The notes under the pieces were generated by a model, which made no database searches, was not told where the DNA came from, and worked only from the letters and a program-made list of their open reading frames with translations. The translations under genes were made by a program, and so were the position numbers. This document shows, piece after piece, positions 49,395-57,612 of a DNA stretch of 64,000 bases. Every line of letters begins with the position of its first letter. The first letter of the stretch is position 1. The DNA is from Pseudoflavonifractor_A sp022772585 (lineage in GTDB: Bacteria; Bacillota; Clostridia; Oscillospirales; Oscillospiraceae), in NCBI RefSeq assembly GCF_052065415.1, contig NZ_JBQHUB010000004.1, forward strand, positions 62,001 through 126,000. Reading direction: 5' to 3'.

Positions 49395-50198
49395 CTAATG
49401 CAGGGGATCCCTCCTGACCGGGCGGGGCAGGGCGCCGCTCTCCGGCGGGGGATCGGTCTGGAATTCGGTCATGGTCCCCCAGTATCGCTTGGGCATATGG
49501 GTCATGCGGCATTTGGGATTATAGCGCCCCTCGATGGCGATGGTGTCATAAAAGCGGCGCCACAGGGCCCGGTAGGCACGCTCCTCCTCCCCCGGCGCCG
49601 CGGCGCGGAAGTCCTCCAGCGGGACGATGGCCCAGTCCCCCGGCCGGTGGAACAGGGCCTCCCGGTGGGTGCGGTCGTAGATGAGAAAGGCCTCCCCGGC
49701 GTAGCGGGTGCAGAAATGAGGGCGCAGCAGGGGGAGTACCCGGTTTTTGGGCTCGATCTCGCCGATGAGCACCCCCTCCTGCTCCGAGAAGCGGAGAAAG
49801 CCCTTGAGCAGATGGGCCTCCCCCTCCAGGTGCCGCACCGCCCGGTACAGCGTGAGGACCCGGCTGTCGGTCAGGTCGGCGGTGACGGCGCTCCCCCGCG
49901 CATAACCGTATTGAATGAACCGCCACAGGTGGAACTCCTGGTCGGGCAGGCAGGTGAGGAATCCCCGGACCACCAACTGCCGTGCGGCGGGGGAGATCTT
50001 GTTGGCCAGGGAGGCGTATACCCGTTTGGCGTGGGCCTCGTCGGTCTCCACGTTTCGCTCGGGCCAGAGGGAAAGGCGGGGGTCGGCGGGGGTGGAGAAG
50101 GCGGCGGGAGCCTCCCGGTGGACATAGCTCTCAAAAACGCAGGTGAGGAACCCGGCAAAGCTGCCGTCATAACAGTAGGAGACCTGGGTCCAGGGCAT
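49395..50198 (-). CDS. TIGR03915-family putative DNA repair protein
   Basis: A 267-residue protein that pairs with the radical SAM protein of family TIGR03916; together they are annotated as a putative DNA modification/repair system related to uracil-DNA-glycosylase-like partners. Seen: YCYDGSFAGFLTCVFESY near residue 8, DSRVLTLYRAVRHLEGEAHL near 110, IGEIEPKNRVLPLLRPHFCT near 145 and the C-terminal NPKCRMTHMPKRYW. The two genes are usually adjacent, but here the radical SAM partner lies 2.5 kb away at 52730-53995, same strand, with two rightward genes between. Confidence 0.85.
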   Translation of the reverse strand: MPWTQVSYCYDGSFAGFLTCVFESYVHREAPAAFSTPADPRLSLWPERNVETDEAHAKRVYASLANKISPAARQLVVRGFLTCLPDQEFHLWRFIQYGYARGSAVTADLTDSRVLTLYRAVRHLEGEAHLLKGFLRFSEQEGVLIGEIEPKNRVLPLLRPHFCTRYAGEAFLIYDRTHREALFHRPGDWAIVPLEDFRAAAPGEEERAYRALWRRFYDTIAIEGRYNPKCRMTHMPKRYWGTMTEFQTDPPPESGALPRPVRRDPLH

Positions 50199-50322
50199 AA
50201 GGACTCTCCTTTCGGCGGGGGCCGGGGTATCTTCCTTTTCCGGCCCGGATATGATAAAATATAACCTTACAGCGGCGGGGAACCTCCCCGCCCGGATCGA
50301 ACTTTTTCTGGTGGTGACCGAT

Positions 50323-51843
50323 ATGGAACGACCCGTCCTGACTCTGGGCGACTACTATCAGCTTCTGCTCCGCCACGGCCTGCTGGCCGAGGACAAGCCC
50401 CTGTCCGCCGACCTGACGGCGCCGGTGGCCCTGGTATCCTGCGACTCCAAGCGGGTGGTGCCCGGCACCCTCTTTCTGTGCAAGGGTGCGGCCTTCAAGG
50501 GGCAGTACCTGGCGGACGCCGTCCGCTCCGGGGCCTTCGCCTATGTGAGCGAGCGGCCCTACGCGGAGGGGGGGGCGGTCCCCTGCATCCGGGTGAGCGA
50601 TATCCGCCGGGCCATGGGCCTGCTGGCCGACCTGGCCTACGGCCATCCCTCCGGGGCGCTGAAGGTCACGGGTATCACCGGCACCAAGGGCAAGACCACC
50701 GCGGCCTACTACATCAAGTCCATCCTGGACGCCTGGCGCGCGGAAGAGGGCTGGCGGGAGACTGCCATCCTCTCCACCATCATTACCGACGACGGGCTGG
50801 AGCGCCGCCCCGCCAGGCTGACCACGCCGGAGCCCCTGGACCTGCAGCGGCATCTGCTCAACGCGGTGACGGCGGGAGCCGACTATGTGACCATGGAGTT
50901 TTCCAGCCAGGCCCTGAAGTACGGCCGGGTCATCGGGGTGGACCTCTCCTGCGCCGTGTTCCTCAACATCGGCGAGGACCACATCTCCCCCATCGAGCAC
51001 CCCGACTGGGCGGACTATTTTGCCTCCAAGCTGCTCATCTTCCGGCAGGCGGAGACGGCCTGCGTCAATCTGGACTGCGACCACGCGGAGGATATACGGC
51101 GCTCGGCGGAGGTCTGCCCCCGGGTGCTCACCTTCTCCCGGGCAGACCCGGCGGCCGATGTGTACGCCTCGGACATCCGCAAGGAGGGGGACGGCATCCG
51201 CTTCCGTCTGCGCACCCCCCGCTATGAGCGGGACATGGTGCTGGGCATGCCGGGGCTTTTCAACGTGGAGAACGCCCTGGCCGCCGCCGCCGTGGCCGAG
51301 GTGTACGGCGTCCCGGAGGGCGCCGTGGCGGCGGGGCTGGCCCGGGCGGCGGTGCCCGGCCGGATGGAGCACTATTCCTCTGCCGATGGGCAGCTCTCAG
51401 TCATCGTGGACTACGCCCACAACGGCATGAGCCTGGAGGCCCTGCTCCGTTCGGCCCGGGCGGAGTACCCCGGCCGGACCCTCACCGTCCTCTTCGGCTG
51501 CACCGGCGGCAAGGCCATTGACCGCCGCGCGGGCATGGGCCGGGCGGCCGGCGCCCTGGCCGACCGCATCCTCCTTACCGAGGACGACCCCGGCCCCGAG
51601 GAGGTGGCCGATATCTGTGCCGAGATCCAAAGCCATATCGCCCCCTGGGGCAAGGAGGCGGAGATCATTCCCGACCGGGAGGAGGCCGTGTTCCGGGCCA
51701 TCCTGGACAGCGCCGTCCCCGGCGTGGTGGTGCTGGCGGGCAAGGGATGCGATATGACCCAGAAGCGGAAAAACGGCCCGGAGCCCTGCGTCCCTGACGG
51801 GCTGCTGGCCCGGCGGGCCCTGGAGCGCTATGACGGCCGCTGA
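50323..51843 (+). CDS. MurE-like UDP-N-acetylmuramyl-tripeptide synthetase
   Basis: A 506-residue Mur ligase that would add the third amino acid to UDP-MurNAc-Ala-Glu. Domains: UDP binding (SCDSKRVVPGTLFLCKG near residue 45), ATP binding (GITGTKGKTTAAYYI near 115, TTPEPLDLQ near 165, DHISP and YFASKLLIF near 230) and a C-terminal ligase domain (DYAHNGMSLEALL near 365, FGCTGGKAIDRR near 395). The specificity motif DNPR of diaminopimelate-adding enzymes is replaced by DDPG, and the end reads AGKGCDMTQ. It lies outside a cell-division cluster and overlaps the QueG-like gene by 14 bases. The added residue may not be diaminopimelate. Confidence 0.82.
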   Translation: MERPVLTLGDYYQLLLRHGLLAEDKPLSADLTAPVALVSCDSKRVVPGTLFLCKGAAFKGQYLADAVRSGAFAYVSERPYAEGGAVPCIRVSDIRRAMGLLADLAYGHPSGALKVTGITGTKGKTTAAYYIKSILDAWRAEEGWRETAILSTIITDDGLERRPARLTTPEPLDLQRHLLNAVTAGADYVTMEFSSQALKYGRVIGVDLSCAVFLNIGEDHISPIEHPDWADYFASKLLIFRQAETACVNLDCDHAEDIRRSAEVCPRVLTFSRADPAADVYASDIRKEGDGIRFRLRTPRYERDMVLGMPGLFNVENALAAAAVAEVYGVPEGAVAAGLARAAVPGRMEHYSSADGQLSVIVDYAHNGMSLEALLRSARAEYPGRTLTVLFGCTGGKAIDRRAGMGRAAGALADRILLTEDDPGPEEVADICAEIQSHIAPWGKEAEIIPDREEAVFRAILDSAVPGVVVLAGKGCDMTQKRKNGPEPCVPDGLLARRALERYDGR

Positions 51844-52684
51844 GCTGGGCGGCCTCTTCGCCGCCGCCGGGGCGGCGGGGTGGGGCTGCGTGCCCTATGA
51901 GACCCTGGCCGCCGGCATGGACGGCAGCGCCCGGCAGCGGGCCGAGGAGCTGTGCCCCGGCGCCAGGAGCGTACTGACGGCGGCCTTCTCCTACTACGCG
52001 GGGCAGATGCCCGGCAACCTCTCCCTCTACGCCCGGGGGCGGGACTACCATCTGGTTTTGACCCGGCGGCTGAATACGGTGTGTGATACGCTGCGGGAAA
52101 AACACCCGGAGTACCGGTTCGTGCCGGGGACCGACAGCTCCCCCCTGCCCGAGCGGGAGGCCGCCCGGCTCTCCGGGCTGGGGATGATAGGCCGGAACGG
52201 GCTGGTCATCCTGCCCCCCTACGGCTCCTGGCTCTTTCTGGGCACCATCCTCACCGACCTGCCCCTGGACCTGCCCCAGTCCCGGCCCAGTCCCGGCTGT
52301 ATGGACTGCGGCAGGTGCGCGGCGGCCTGTCCCGGCGGGGCGCTGAGGGGCGGGACCTTCGAAGCGGAGAAATGCCTCTCCCACCTGACCCAGAAGAAGG
52401 GGGAGCTGACGCAGGAGCAGATTGCCCTGGTGGCTTCCCACCCCTATGCGTGGGGCTGCGACCTGTGCCAGAGCGTGTGCCCCCATAACGCCGGGGCCAT
52501 GGAGACCGCACTGCCCGAGTTCCGGCAGGACCTGATCCATACCCTGACGGCGGATATGGTGGAAGGCCTGACCAACCGGCAGTTCAGGGAGCGGTTCGGG
52601 GACCGGGCCTTTGCCTGGCGGGGCCCGGCGGTGCTGCGGCGGAACCTGGCCCTCCAGAGAAGAGAGGGAAAACCGGAAAAATAG
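51830..52684 (+). CDS. QueG-like iron-sulfur protein (short epoxyqueuosine reductase homolog)
   Basis: A 284-residue homolog of epoxyqueuosine reductase, which uses cobalamin and two [4Fe-4S] clusters in the last step of queuosine synthesis. The catalytic region TDSSPLPEREAARLSGLGMI near residue 103-122 keeps the Asp; the clusters are CMDCGRCAAACPGGAL near 158 and CDLCQSVCPHN near 206. Full QueG enzymes are around 370 residues with C-terminal HEAT repeats for tRNA; these are absent here, so it may act on something else. Its start overlaps the MurE-like stop, giving coupled translation. Confidence 0.8.
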   Translation: MTAAELGGLFAAAGAAGWGCVPYETLAAGMDGSARQRAEELCPGARSVLTAAFSYYAGQMPGNLSLYARGRDYHLVLTRRLNTVCDTLREKHPEYRFVPGTDSSPLPEREAARLSGLGMIGRNGLVILPPYGSWLFLGTILTDLPLDLPQSRPSPGCMDCGRCAAACPGGALRGGTFEAEKCLSHLTQKKGELTQEQIALVASHPYAWGCDLCQSVCPHNAGAMETALPEFRQDLIHTLTADMVEGLTNRQFRERFGDRAFAWRGPAVLRRNLALQRREGKPEK

Positions 52685-52692
52685 AGCGCAGC

Positions 52693-52727
52693 GGGAGCTC
52701 TGCCCATGTGGGCGGGGCTCCCTTTTT
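52693..52727 (+). terminator. Terminator after the QueG-like gene
   Basis: GGGAGC-T-CTGCCC pairs with GGGCGGGGCTCCC (52693-52722) followed by TTTTTG. The leftward radical SAM gene stops at 52730. Confidence 0.85.
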
Positions 52728-52729
52728 GC

Positions 52730-53995
52730 CTACCCGGCGCTCTCAAAGAGGGAGAGCTGCCGGGGTTCGTCCTGGGCCGGCCGGGGCCGCTCCAGGGCGG
52801 TCAGGTGGCGGAGCACCCCCTCCGGGCTCACATGCAGGCCCTCCATGGGCTTTCCCCGGCAGGTGATAAAGTACTGGGCCCGCTTGAGGACCACCCCCAG
52901 CTTTTTCAGTCCCTCGAAGGTGAGTGCGCCGTTCCTCCGGGCCGCCAGAATGCGCCGGGCGCTGACCACTCCCACGCCGGGCACCCGGAGCAGGGCCTCG
53001 TAGTCGGCGGTGTTCACCTCCACCGGGAAGAACTCCATATGCCGCAGGGCCCAAGAGCACTTGGGGTCCACCCGCAGGTCGAAGTCGGGCTGCCCCTCGT
53101 CCAGCAGCTCCGCCGCCCGGAAGTGGTAGAACCGCAGCAGCCAGTCGGCCTGATAGAGCCGGTGCTCCCGCAGCAGCGGGGGCTGAAAGCCCTGTGGCGC
53201 GGGCAGCAGTTTGCTGTCCGACACCGGCATGTAGGCCGAGAAGAACACCCGCTTGAGCCGGTATTTGTCATAGAGGCTCTGAGTCAGGGTGAGGATGTGC
53301 CGGTCGCTCTCCGGCGTGGCGCCGATGATCATCTGGGTGGACTGCCCGGCGGGGGCAAAACGGGGGGCGTGCTTATACCGGGAGAGCTCGTGGGCAGAGG
53401 CGGCGATGCCGTCCCGGATCTGGGCCATGGGGGTGAGGATGGCCCCCTTTTTCTTGTCCGGGGCCAGCAGGGAGAGGCTGCGCTCCGACGGCAGCTCGAT
53501 GTTGACGCTGAGCCGGTCGGCCAGCAGACCCAGCTGCCGGGTGAGCAGTGGATCTGCCCCCGGGATGGCCTTGGCGTGGATGTAGCCCCAGAAATTGTAC
53601 TCCCGCCGCAGCAGGGAGAGGGTCTCGATCATGCGCTCTGTGGTGTAGTCCGGGTCCCGGATCACGGCGGAGGAGAGAAACAGACCCTCGATATAGTTGC
53701 GCCGGTAGAACCCGATGGTCAGCTCGCACAGCTCCCGTGGGGTGAAGGCGGCCCGGGGCGTGTCGTGGGAGCGGCGGTTGACACAGTACTGGCAGTCGTA
53801 GACGCAGTAGTTGGTCATCAGGACCTTGAGCAGCGTGACGCAGCGGCCGTCGGCCGAAAAGGTATGGCAGCAACCGGCGGCTATGGTGCTGCCCAGACCG
53901 CCGGGGCGGCTGCTCCGGCTGAGCCCGCTGGAGGTGCAGGCCGCGTCGTACTTGGCGGCGTCGGCCAGGATATTCAGCTTGTCCATCAGCTCCAT
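52730..53995 (-). CDS. TIGR03916-family radical SAM protein with C-terminal clamp-binding motif
   Basis: A 421-residue radical SAM protein of the putative DNA modification/repair family. Cluster motif: TNYCVYDCQYCVNRR near residue 62-76 (CX3CX2C). Middle: GLFLSSAVIRDPDYT near 105, and HAKAIPGADPLL near 140. Residues about 320-365 are a helix-hairpin-helix DNA-binding motif (VPGVGVVSARRIL). The last residues are RQLSLFESAG; QLSLF fits the sliding-clamp-binding consensus QL(S/D)LF. The start at 53995 was chosen over 54010 to match the family start MELMDKLN. Partner gene: 49395-50198. Confidence 0.88.
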   Translation of the reverse strand: MELMDKLNILADAAKYDAACTSSGLSRSSRPGGLGSTIAAGCCHTFSADGRCVTLLKVLMTNYCVYDCQYCVNRRSHDTPRAAFTPRELCELTIGFYRRNYIEGLFLSSAVIRDPDYTTERMIETLSLLRREYNFWGYIHAKAIPGADPLLTRQLGLLADRLSVNIELPSERSLSLLAPDKKKGAILTPMAQIRDGIAASAHELSRYKHAPRFAPAGQSTQMIIGATPESDRHILTLTQSLYDKYRLKRVFFSAYMPVSDSKLLPAPQGFQPPLLREHRLYQADWLLRFYHFRAAELLDEGQPDFDLRVDPKCSWALRHMEFFPVEVNTADYEALLRVPGVGVVSARRILAARRNGALTFEGLKKLGVVLKRAQYFITCRGKPMEGLHVSPEGVLRHLTALERPRPAQDEPRQLSLFESAG

Positions 53996-54072
53996 GGCGG
54001 TCCCTCCCAACAGAATAGAACAAATGTACTATAATAGTACCACCCGCGGCGGGACATGTCAACCGGAATAAA

Positions 54073-54103
54073 AGGAGGCCGCCCGGTCAACGGGCGGCCT
54101 CCT
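54073..54103 (-). terminator. Terminator after the 65-residue gene
   Basis: A 13-bp perfect stem (54073-54085 / 54091-54103); on the minus strand it is followed by TTTTATTCC, 17 bases after the stop at 54121. Confidence 0.88.
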
Positions 54104-54120
54104 GCCATAAGCGTATGCGC

Positions 54121-54318
54121 TCATTTCTCTTTTTTGAACCGTTGCCAGAGCCGGGCCCACCAGGTGTCCGGCTCGTAGCCCTTGGACCGGCGGAAGGCCC
54201 GCTCAGCCTCCTCGGCCCGTTTCAGGGCCTTGCGCTCATCCCGGCCCATAATGGTCCCGGCCTCCTTCTCTGCCAGGTCGTGGAGGGCGCCGGGGCGCGA
54301 GTATTTCATATCAAACAT
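54121..54318 (-). CDS. 65-residue charged protein of unknown function
   Basis: A short soluble protein rich in Lys, Arg and Glu: MFDMKYSRPGALHDLAEKEA, then helix GRDERKALKRAEEAERAFRR, then WWARLWQRFKKEK. A strong ribosome site (GGAAAGGAGAAGGCC) and its own terminator support that it is a real gene. It diverges from rubrerythrin across 257 AT-rich bases that carry three copies of a TATATSATAC motif. No family recognised; the Trp-rich basic tail could bind membrane or nucleic acid. Confidence 0.6.
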   Translation of the reverse strand: MFDMKYSRPGALHDLAEKEAGTIMGRDERKALKRAEEAERAFRRSKGYEPDTWWARLWQRFKKEK

Positions 54319-54373
54319 GGCCTTCTCCTTTCCGGCACGGCGGCGAATATCCTATTGCTGTGCGTCTGTATAT

Positions 54374-54456
54374 TATATGATACCAATCCTCTGGGGACTT
54401 GTCTATATCATACCAATATAACTTATACTGAACTTTCTTTTTTAGATATATCATAC
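54374..54456. promoter_or_regulatory. Three near-direct repeats of TATATSATAC upstream of rubrerythrin
   Basis: Copies at 54374-54383 (TATATGATAC), 54404-54413 and 54447-54456 (both TATATCATAC) in the AT-rich gap between the divergent 65-residue gene and rubrerythrin; the first two are also followed by CAAT. Copies one and two are 30 bases apart. The sites could bind a regulator such as an oxidative-stress repressor; they do not match the Bacillus PerR box. Confidence 0.5.
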
Positions 54457-54575
54457 AAGAATGCGGAAATATATATGTGCGATCTGCCGTCTGGCGTCCG
54501 CATCCGGATAGTGGGGGTATAAAAAGAGCGCCCGGCGGGCATACTCATGCCATCCAAGAAATGGGAGGAGTTTAC

Positions 54576-55187
54576 ATGCCAGTTTCCTTTGACCAGAGCG
54601 AGACCCGGCTGAACCTGCTGCGGGCCTTTGCCGGGGAGAGCCAGGCCCGCAACCGCTATACTTTTGCTGCCGGCCTGGCCCGGAGGCAGGGCCTGCAGGT
54701 CATCGAGGGGGTGTTCGCCTTTACCGCCGGGCAGGAGGAGGCCCACGCCAAGGTGTTCTATGACCAGCTGGAGGGGCTGAGCGGACAGAACCTGAAGGTG
54801 GACGGCGCCTATCCCGTGGACCTCTACCCCACGGTGCTGGAGCATCTGAAGGCCGCCCAGCACAACGAGTATCAGGAGTGGGAACACGACTACACCGGTT
54901 TTGCCAAGGTGGCCAAGGAGGAGGGCTTTCCCCAGGCGTCCCACATTTTCTCCGAGATCGCCCGCATCGAGAAGATCCACGGCGACCGCTTCGGGGAATT
55001 TGCAGGATTGCTGGAGAGCGAGCGTCTTTTTGTCTCCGACGTGGAGATCAAATGGATGTGCCTCAAATGCGGCCATATCGTGGAGAGCTCGGTGGCCCCG
55101 GCCATGTGCCCCGTGTGCAGACATCCCCAGGGCTATTTTATCCGCTTTGAGCTCTCGCCCTTTGCGCCCGGGCAGATGAAAAAATGA
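54576..55187 (+). CDS. Rubrerythrin
   Basis: A 203-residue non-heme diiron peroxidase that protects anaerobes from hydrogen peroxide. The four-helix diiron domain (residues 1-150) carries the ligands in FAGESQARNRY near 21, FTAGQEEAHAKVF near 52, HNEYQEWEHDY near 95 and FSEIARIEKIHGDRF near 128. The C-terminal rubredoxin domain has WMCLKCGH near 167 and CPVCRHPQGYF near 181, giving the FeCys4 site. AATGGGAGGAGTTTAC precedes the ATG at 54576. It is monocistronic with a strong terminator. Confidence 0.93.
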   Translation: MPVSFDQSETRLNLLRAFAGESQARNRYTFAAGLARRQGLQVIEGVFAFTAGQEEAHAKVFYDQLEGLSGQNLKVDGAYPVDLYPTVLEHLKAAQHNEYQEWEHDYTGFAKVAKEEGFPQASHIFSEIARIEKIHGDRFGEFAGLLESERLFVSDVEIKWMCLKCGHIVESSVAPAMCPVCRHPQGYFIRFELSPFAPGQMKK

Positions 55188-55190
55188 CGA

Positions 55191-55231
55191 AAAGCTCCGG
55201 TGTCCGTTTTGGATGGACACCGGAGCTTTTT
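55191..55231 (+). terminator. Terminator after rubrerythrin
   Basis: A 15-bp perfect stem (55191-55205 / 55215-55229) followed by TTTTTGTC. The 140 bases after it, up to the promoter at 55372, hold nothing I can identify. Confidence 0.92.
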
Positions 55232-55371
55232 GTCGGAATCCGCCAAAGCGTACAGGGGCAAATCCGGGCATTTAATCCATAACGCCGGGAAATTCAAAAC
55301 AAATGACAGAAAAAAGTGCCGATCAAAATGCCCAAAAGACGGAATCGAACACCGGACGCGGACAAACAGGC

Positions 55372-55400
55372 TTGACAGCCCTGTGTTTGCGTGTTAGAAT
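55372..55400 (+). promoter_or_regulatory. Promoter of the lysine-riboswitch transporter operon
   Basis: TTGACA (55372-55377), 17 bases, TAGAAT (55395-55400), with TG before the -10 box; about 40 bases upstream of the riboswitch. Confidence 0.88.
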
Positions 55401-55440
55401 ACGCCCAAGAACCCATTGTCGCGGGGGACGGTCCCCGCTG

Positions 55441-55610
55441 CAATGATAGAGGCGCGGAATTGCATCAGTATCCGGCAGCTCGGGCAGCGCACCCGCCGGA
55501 GAAAGGGCCTTCCGCCGAAGGGCCGTACCCCTGCCTGGGGGGCGGTTGCCTGGGCCGTTGGGAGAAGATCTCACGGACTGCCACATGATCTGTGTGGAGC
55601 GCTATCATTG
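55441..55610 (+). promoter_or_regulatory. Lysine riboswitch (L-box) aptamer
   Basis: A perfect 9-bp P1 stem, CAATGATAG (55441-55449) with CTATCATTG (55602-55610), encloses the conserved lysine-riboswitch blocks: AGAGGCGCGG just after P1, a CAGTATCCGG segment, GGAGAAAGGGCC followed by CCGCCGAAGG near 55496-55525, a CTGGGGGG...GTTG region and GTGGAGCG before the 3' strand of P1. Lysine binding normally shuts off downstream genes. No gene lies within the aptamer. Confidence 0.92.
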
Positions 55611-55660
55611 ACCACAAGGGCATCCGACACCGGTTAGAAGATGCAGTTGTCGCCATGAAC

Positions 55661-55690
55661 GCTTCCACCAGGGAGGTTCGTGGCTTTTTT
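55661..55690 (+). terminator. Expression-platform terminator of the lysine riboswitch
   Basis: A CCAC...GTGG hairpin (about 55665-55683) followed by TTTTTT and then about 50 bases to the lipoprotein start. The stem is weak on paper but the place and T-run fit lysine-induced termination. Confidence 0.55.
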
Positions 55691-55741
55691 GTTGCTCACA
55701 GAAAAGCTGACATCACAGAACTGAAACTGGAGGAAACAACA

Positions 55742-56647
55742 ATGAAGAAGAACATCCTTGCCCTCGCCCTGGCCCTGACCATGGGCCTGTCCCTGACCGC
55801 CTGCGGCGGCGGTACCGCCGCCCAGCCCTCCGCCCCTGCTCAGAGCGCCGCCCCCGCCGGAGACAGCTACACCGGCGTGGAGGACGGCGTGTTCACTGTC
55901 GGTATGGAGTGCGCCTACGCCCCCTATAACTGGACCCAGATGGACGACTCCAATGGCGCCGTGCCCATCTCCAACATGCCCGGCTCCTACGCCAACGGCT
56001 ACGACGTGATGATCGCCAAGAAGATCGCCGAGGCCAACAACTGGGAGCTGGAGATCGTCTCCAGCGCGTGGGACTCTCTGTGCCCCGCCGTCCAGTCCAA
56101 GACCATGGACGCCAATATCGCCGGCCAGTCCATGACCGCTGAGCGCATGAAGGAAGTGGACATGGCGGGCCCCTACTACTACGCCACCATCGTCTGCGTC
56201 ACCACCAAGGACAGCCAGTATGCCTCCGCCGCCTCCATCGCCGACCTTGCCGGCGGCAAGTGCACCGCCCAGTCCGGCACCATCTGGTATGATTCCTGCC
56301 TGCCCCAGATCGAGGGCGCCGAGCTCCAGGCCCCCGCTGACAACGCCCCCGCCATGATCATGGCCCTGCAGACCGGCACCGTGGACTTCATCTGCACCGA
56401 CATGCCCACCGCCATGGGCGCCGCCGCCAAGGACGACAATCTGGTCATCCTCAACTTCTCCGGTACCGACGGCGACTTCCAGTTCGCCAGCGAGGAGGAG
56501 CGGGCCGAGAACGTGAACATCGGCATTTCCGTCCTCAAGGGCAACACCGCCCTGAAGGAGGCCATTGACTCTGTTCTGTCCACCATGACCGAGGACGACT
56601 TCAACGCCCTGATGGACGAGGCCATCTCCATCCAGCCCGAGGTGTAA
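55742..56647 (+). CDS. Lysine (basic amino acid) ABC transporter, substrate-binding lipoprotein
   Basis: A 301-residue family-3 solute-binding lipoprotein. Signal peptide with lipobox LSLTACGGG (Cys22), Ala/Pro linker, then the two-lobed fold: VFTVGMECAYAPYNWTQ near residue 47, YDVMIAKKIAEANNWELEI near 84, DANIAGQSMTAERMKEVDMA near 123, and a C-terminal PEV. CTGGAGGAAACAACA precedes the ATG. It follows a lysine riboswitch, so lysine is the inferred ligand. A GC hairpin lies after the gene before the permease, as often seen for abundant binding proteins. Confidence 0.9.
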   Translation: MKKNILALALALTMGLSLTACGGGTAAQPSAPAQSAAPAGDSYTGVEDGVFTVGMECAYAPYNWTQMDDSNGAVPISNMPGSYANGYDVMIAKKIAEANNWELEIVSSAWDSLCPAVQSKTMDANIAGQSMTAERMKEVDMAGPYYYATIVCVTTKDSQYASAASIADLAGGKCTAQSGTIWYDSCLPQIEGAELQAPADNAPAMIMALQTGTVDFICTDMPTAMGAAAKDDNLVILNFSGTDGDFQFASEEERAENVNIGISVLKGNTALKEAIDSVLSTMTEDDFNALMDEAISIQPEV

Positions 56648-56705
56648 AAGAAGCGCACAGCCGCCGCGAACAGGCGGAGCGTGACAACATGGAACAACAA
56701 GACTT

Positions 56706-56732
56706 CCTCCGGCCCCGGAATGGGGCCGGAGG
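56706..56732 (+). repeat. Intra-operon stabilising hairpin after the binding-protein gene
   Basis: An 11-bp perfect stem (56706-56716 / 56722-56732) between the binding protein and the permease, without a T-run. It probably protects the upstream mRNA and lowers permease expression relative to the binding protein. Confidence 0.6.
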
Positions 56733-56765
56733 TCGCCGTATCTTTACTGAAAGGAGCGTGCCAGT

Positions 56766-57611
56766 GTGGATAAGCTGGTCAAGCTGGGTCAGGACGTGGT
56801 CCTGCTGTGGAGCAAATACTGGCCCATGTATCTCGGCGGCATTCGGAACACGCTGATCCTGGCCCTGGTGGCCACCGTCATCGGCTGTATCATCGGCCTC
56901 ATCTGCGGTATCCTGAACACGATCCCCTACACCAAAAATGATCCCCTGCCCAAGCGCTTCCTGCTCAAGCTCATCCGGGTGGTGGTCCGGGTCTATGTGG
57001 AGGTGTTCCGCGGCACGCCCATGGTGCTCCAGGCGGTGTTCATCTACTACGGCCTGCCCTACTTCTCCGACAACGCCCTGAAGTTCACCGGCCTCACCGG
57101 TACCTGGGTGGCCGCCATCATCGTGGTGTCCATCAACACCGGCGCCTACATGGCCGAGTCGGTCCGGGGCGGCATCATCTCCATCGACCCCGGCCAGACC
57201 GAGGGCGCCAAGGCCATCGGCATGACCCATGTGCAGACCATGACCAGCGTCATCCTGCCCCAGGCCCTGCGCAACATCATGCCCCAGATCGGCAATAACT
57301 TCATCATCAACGTGAAGGACACCTCGGTCATGTTTATCATCATGTTCACCGAGTTCTTCGCCGCCCACCGCTACATCGTGGGTGTGAACAACATGTACTT
57401 CCCCTCCGCGGCCATCGAGATGATCGGATACCTGACCATGACCCTCACCGCCTCCTTCCTGCTGCGGTGGGTGGAGCGCCGGATGGACGGCGCGGACAGC
57501 TATGAGCTGGTGCAGACCGACGCCCTGACCATGACTGCCGGCACCTATACCCACCCCGGAAAGGCGGAGGACGTGCTGGAGCGCAATCTGGAAGAGGAGA
57601 GGGGGAAGTAA
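56766..57611 (+). CDS. Lysine (basic amino acid) ABC transporter, permease
   Basis: A 281-residue His/Glu/Gln/Arg-opine family permease. Membrane segments include NTLILALVATVIGCIIGLIC near residue 28, WVAAIIVVSINTGAYMAESV near 118, and one near 230; the EAA-like loop is GGIISIDPGQTEGAKAIGM near 138. It starts at a GTG (56766) with GAAAGGAGCG upstream and no better ATG. Insertions around residues 58-75 (PYTKNDPLPKRFLLKLI) are longer than average. It shares the riboswitch-controlled transcript with the binding protein and ATPase. Confidence 0.9.
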   Translation: MDKLVKLGQDVVLLWSKYWPMYLGGIRNTLILALVATVIGCIIGLICGILNTIPYTKNDPLPKRFLLKLIRVVVRVYVEVFRGTPMVLQAVFIYYGLPYFSDNALKFTGLTGTWVAAIIVVSINTGAYMAESVRGGIISIDPGQTEGAKAIGMTHVQTMTSVILPQALRNIMPQIGNNFIINVKDTSVMFIIMFTEFFAAHRYIVGVNNMYFPSAAIEMIGYLTMTLTASFLLRWVERRMDGADSYELVQTDALTMTAGTYTHPGKAEDVLERNLEEERGK

Positions 57612-57612
57612 G

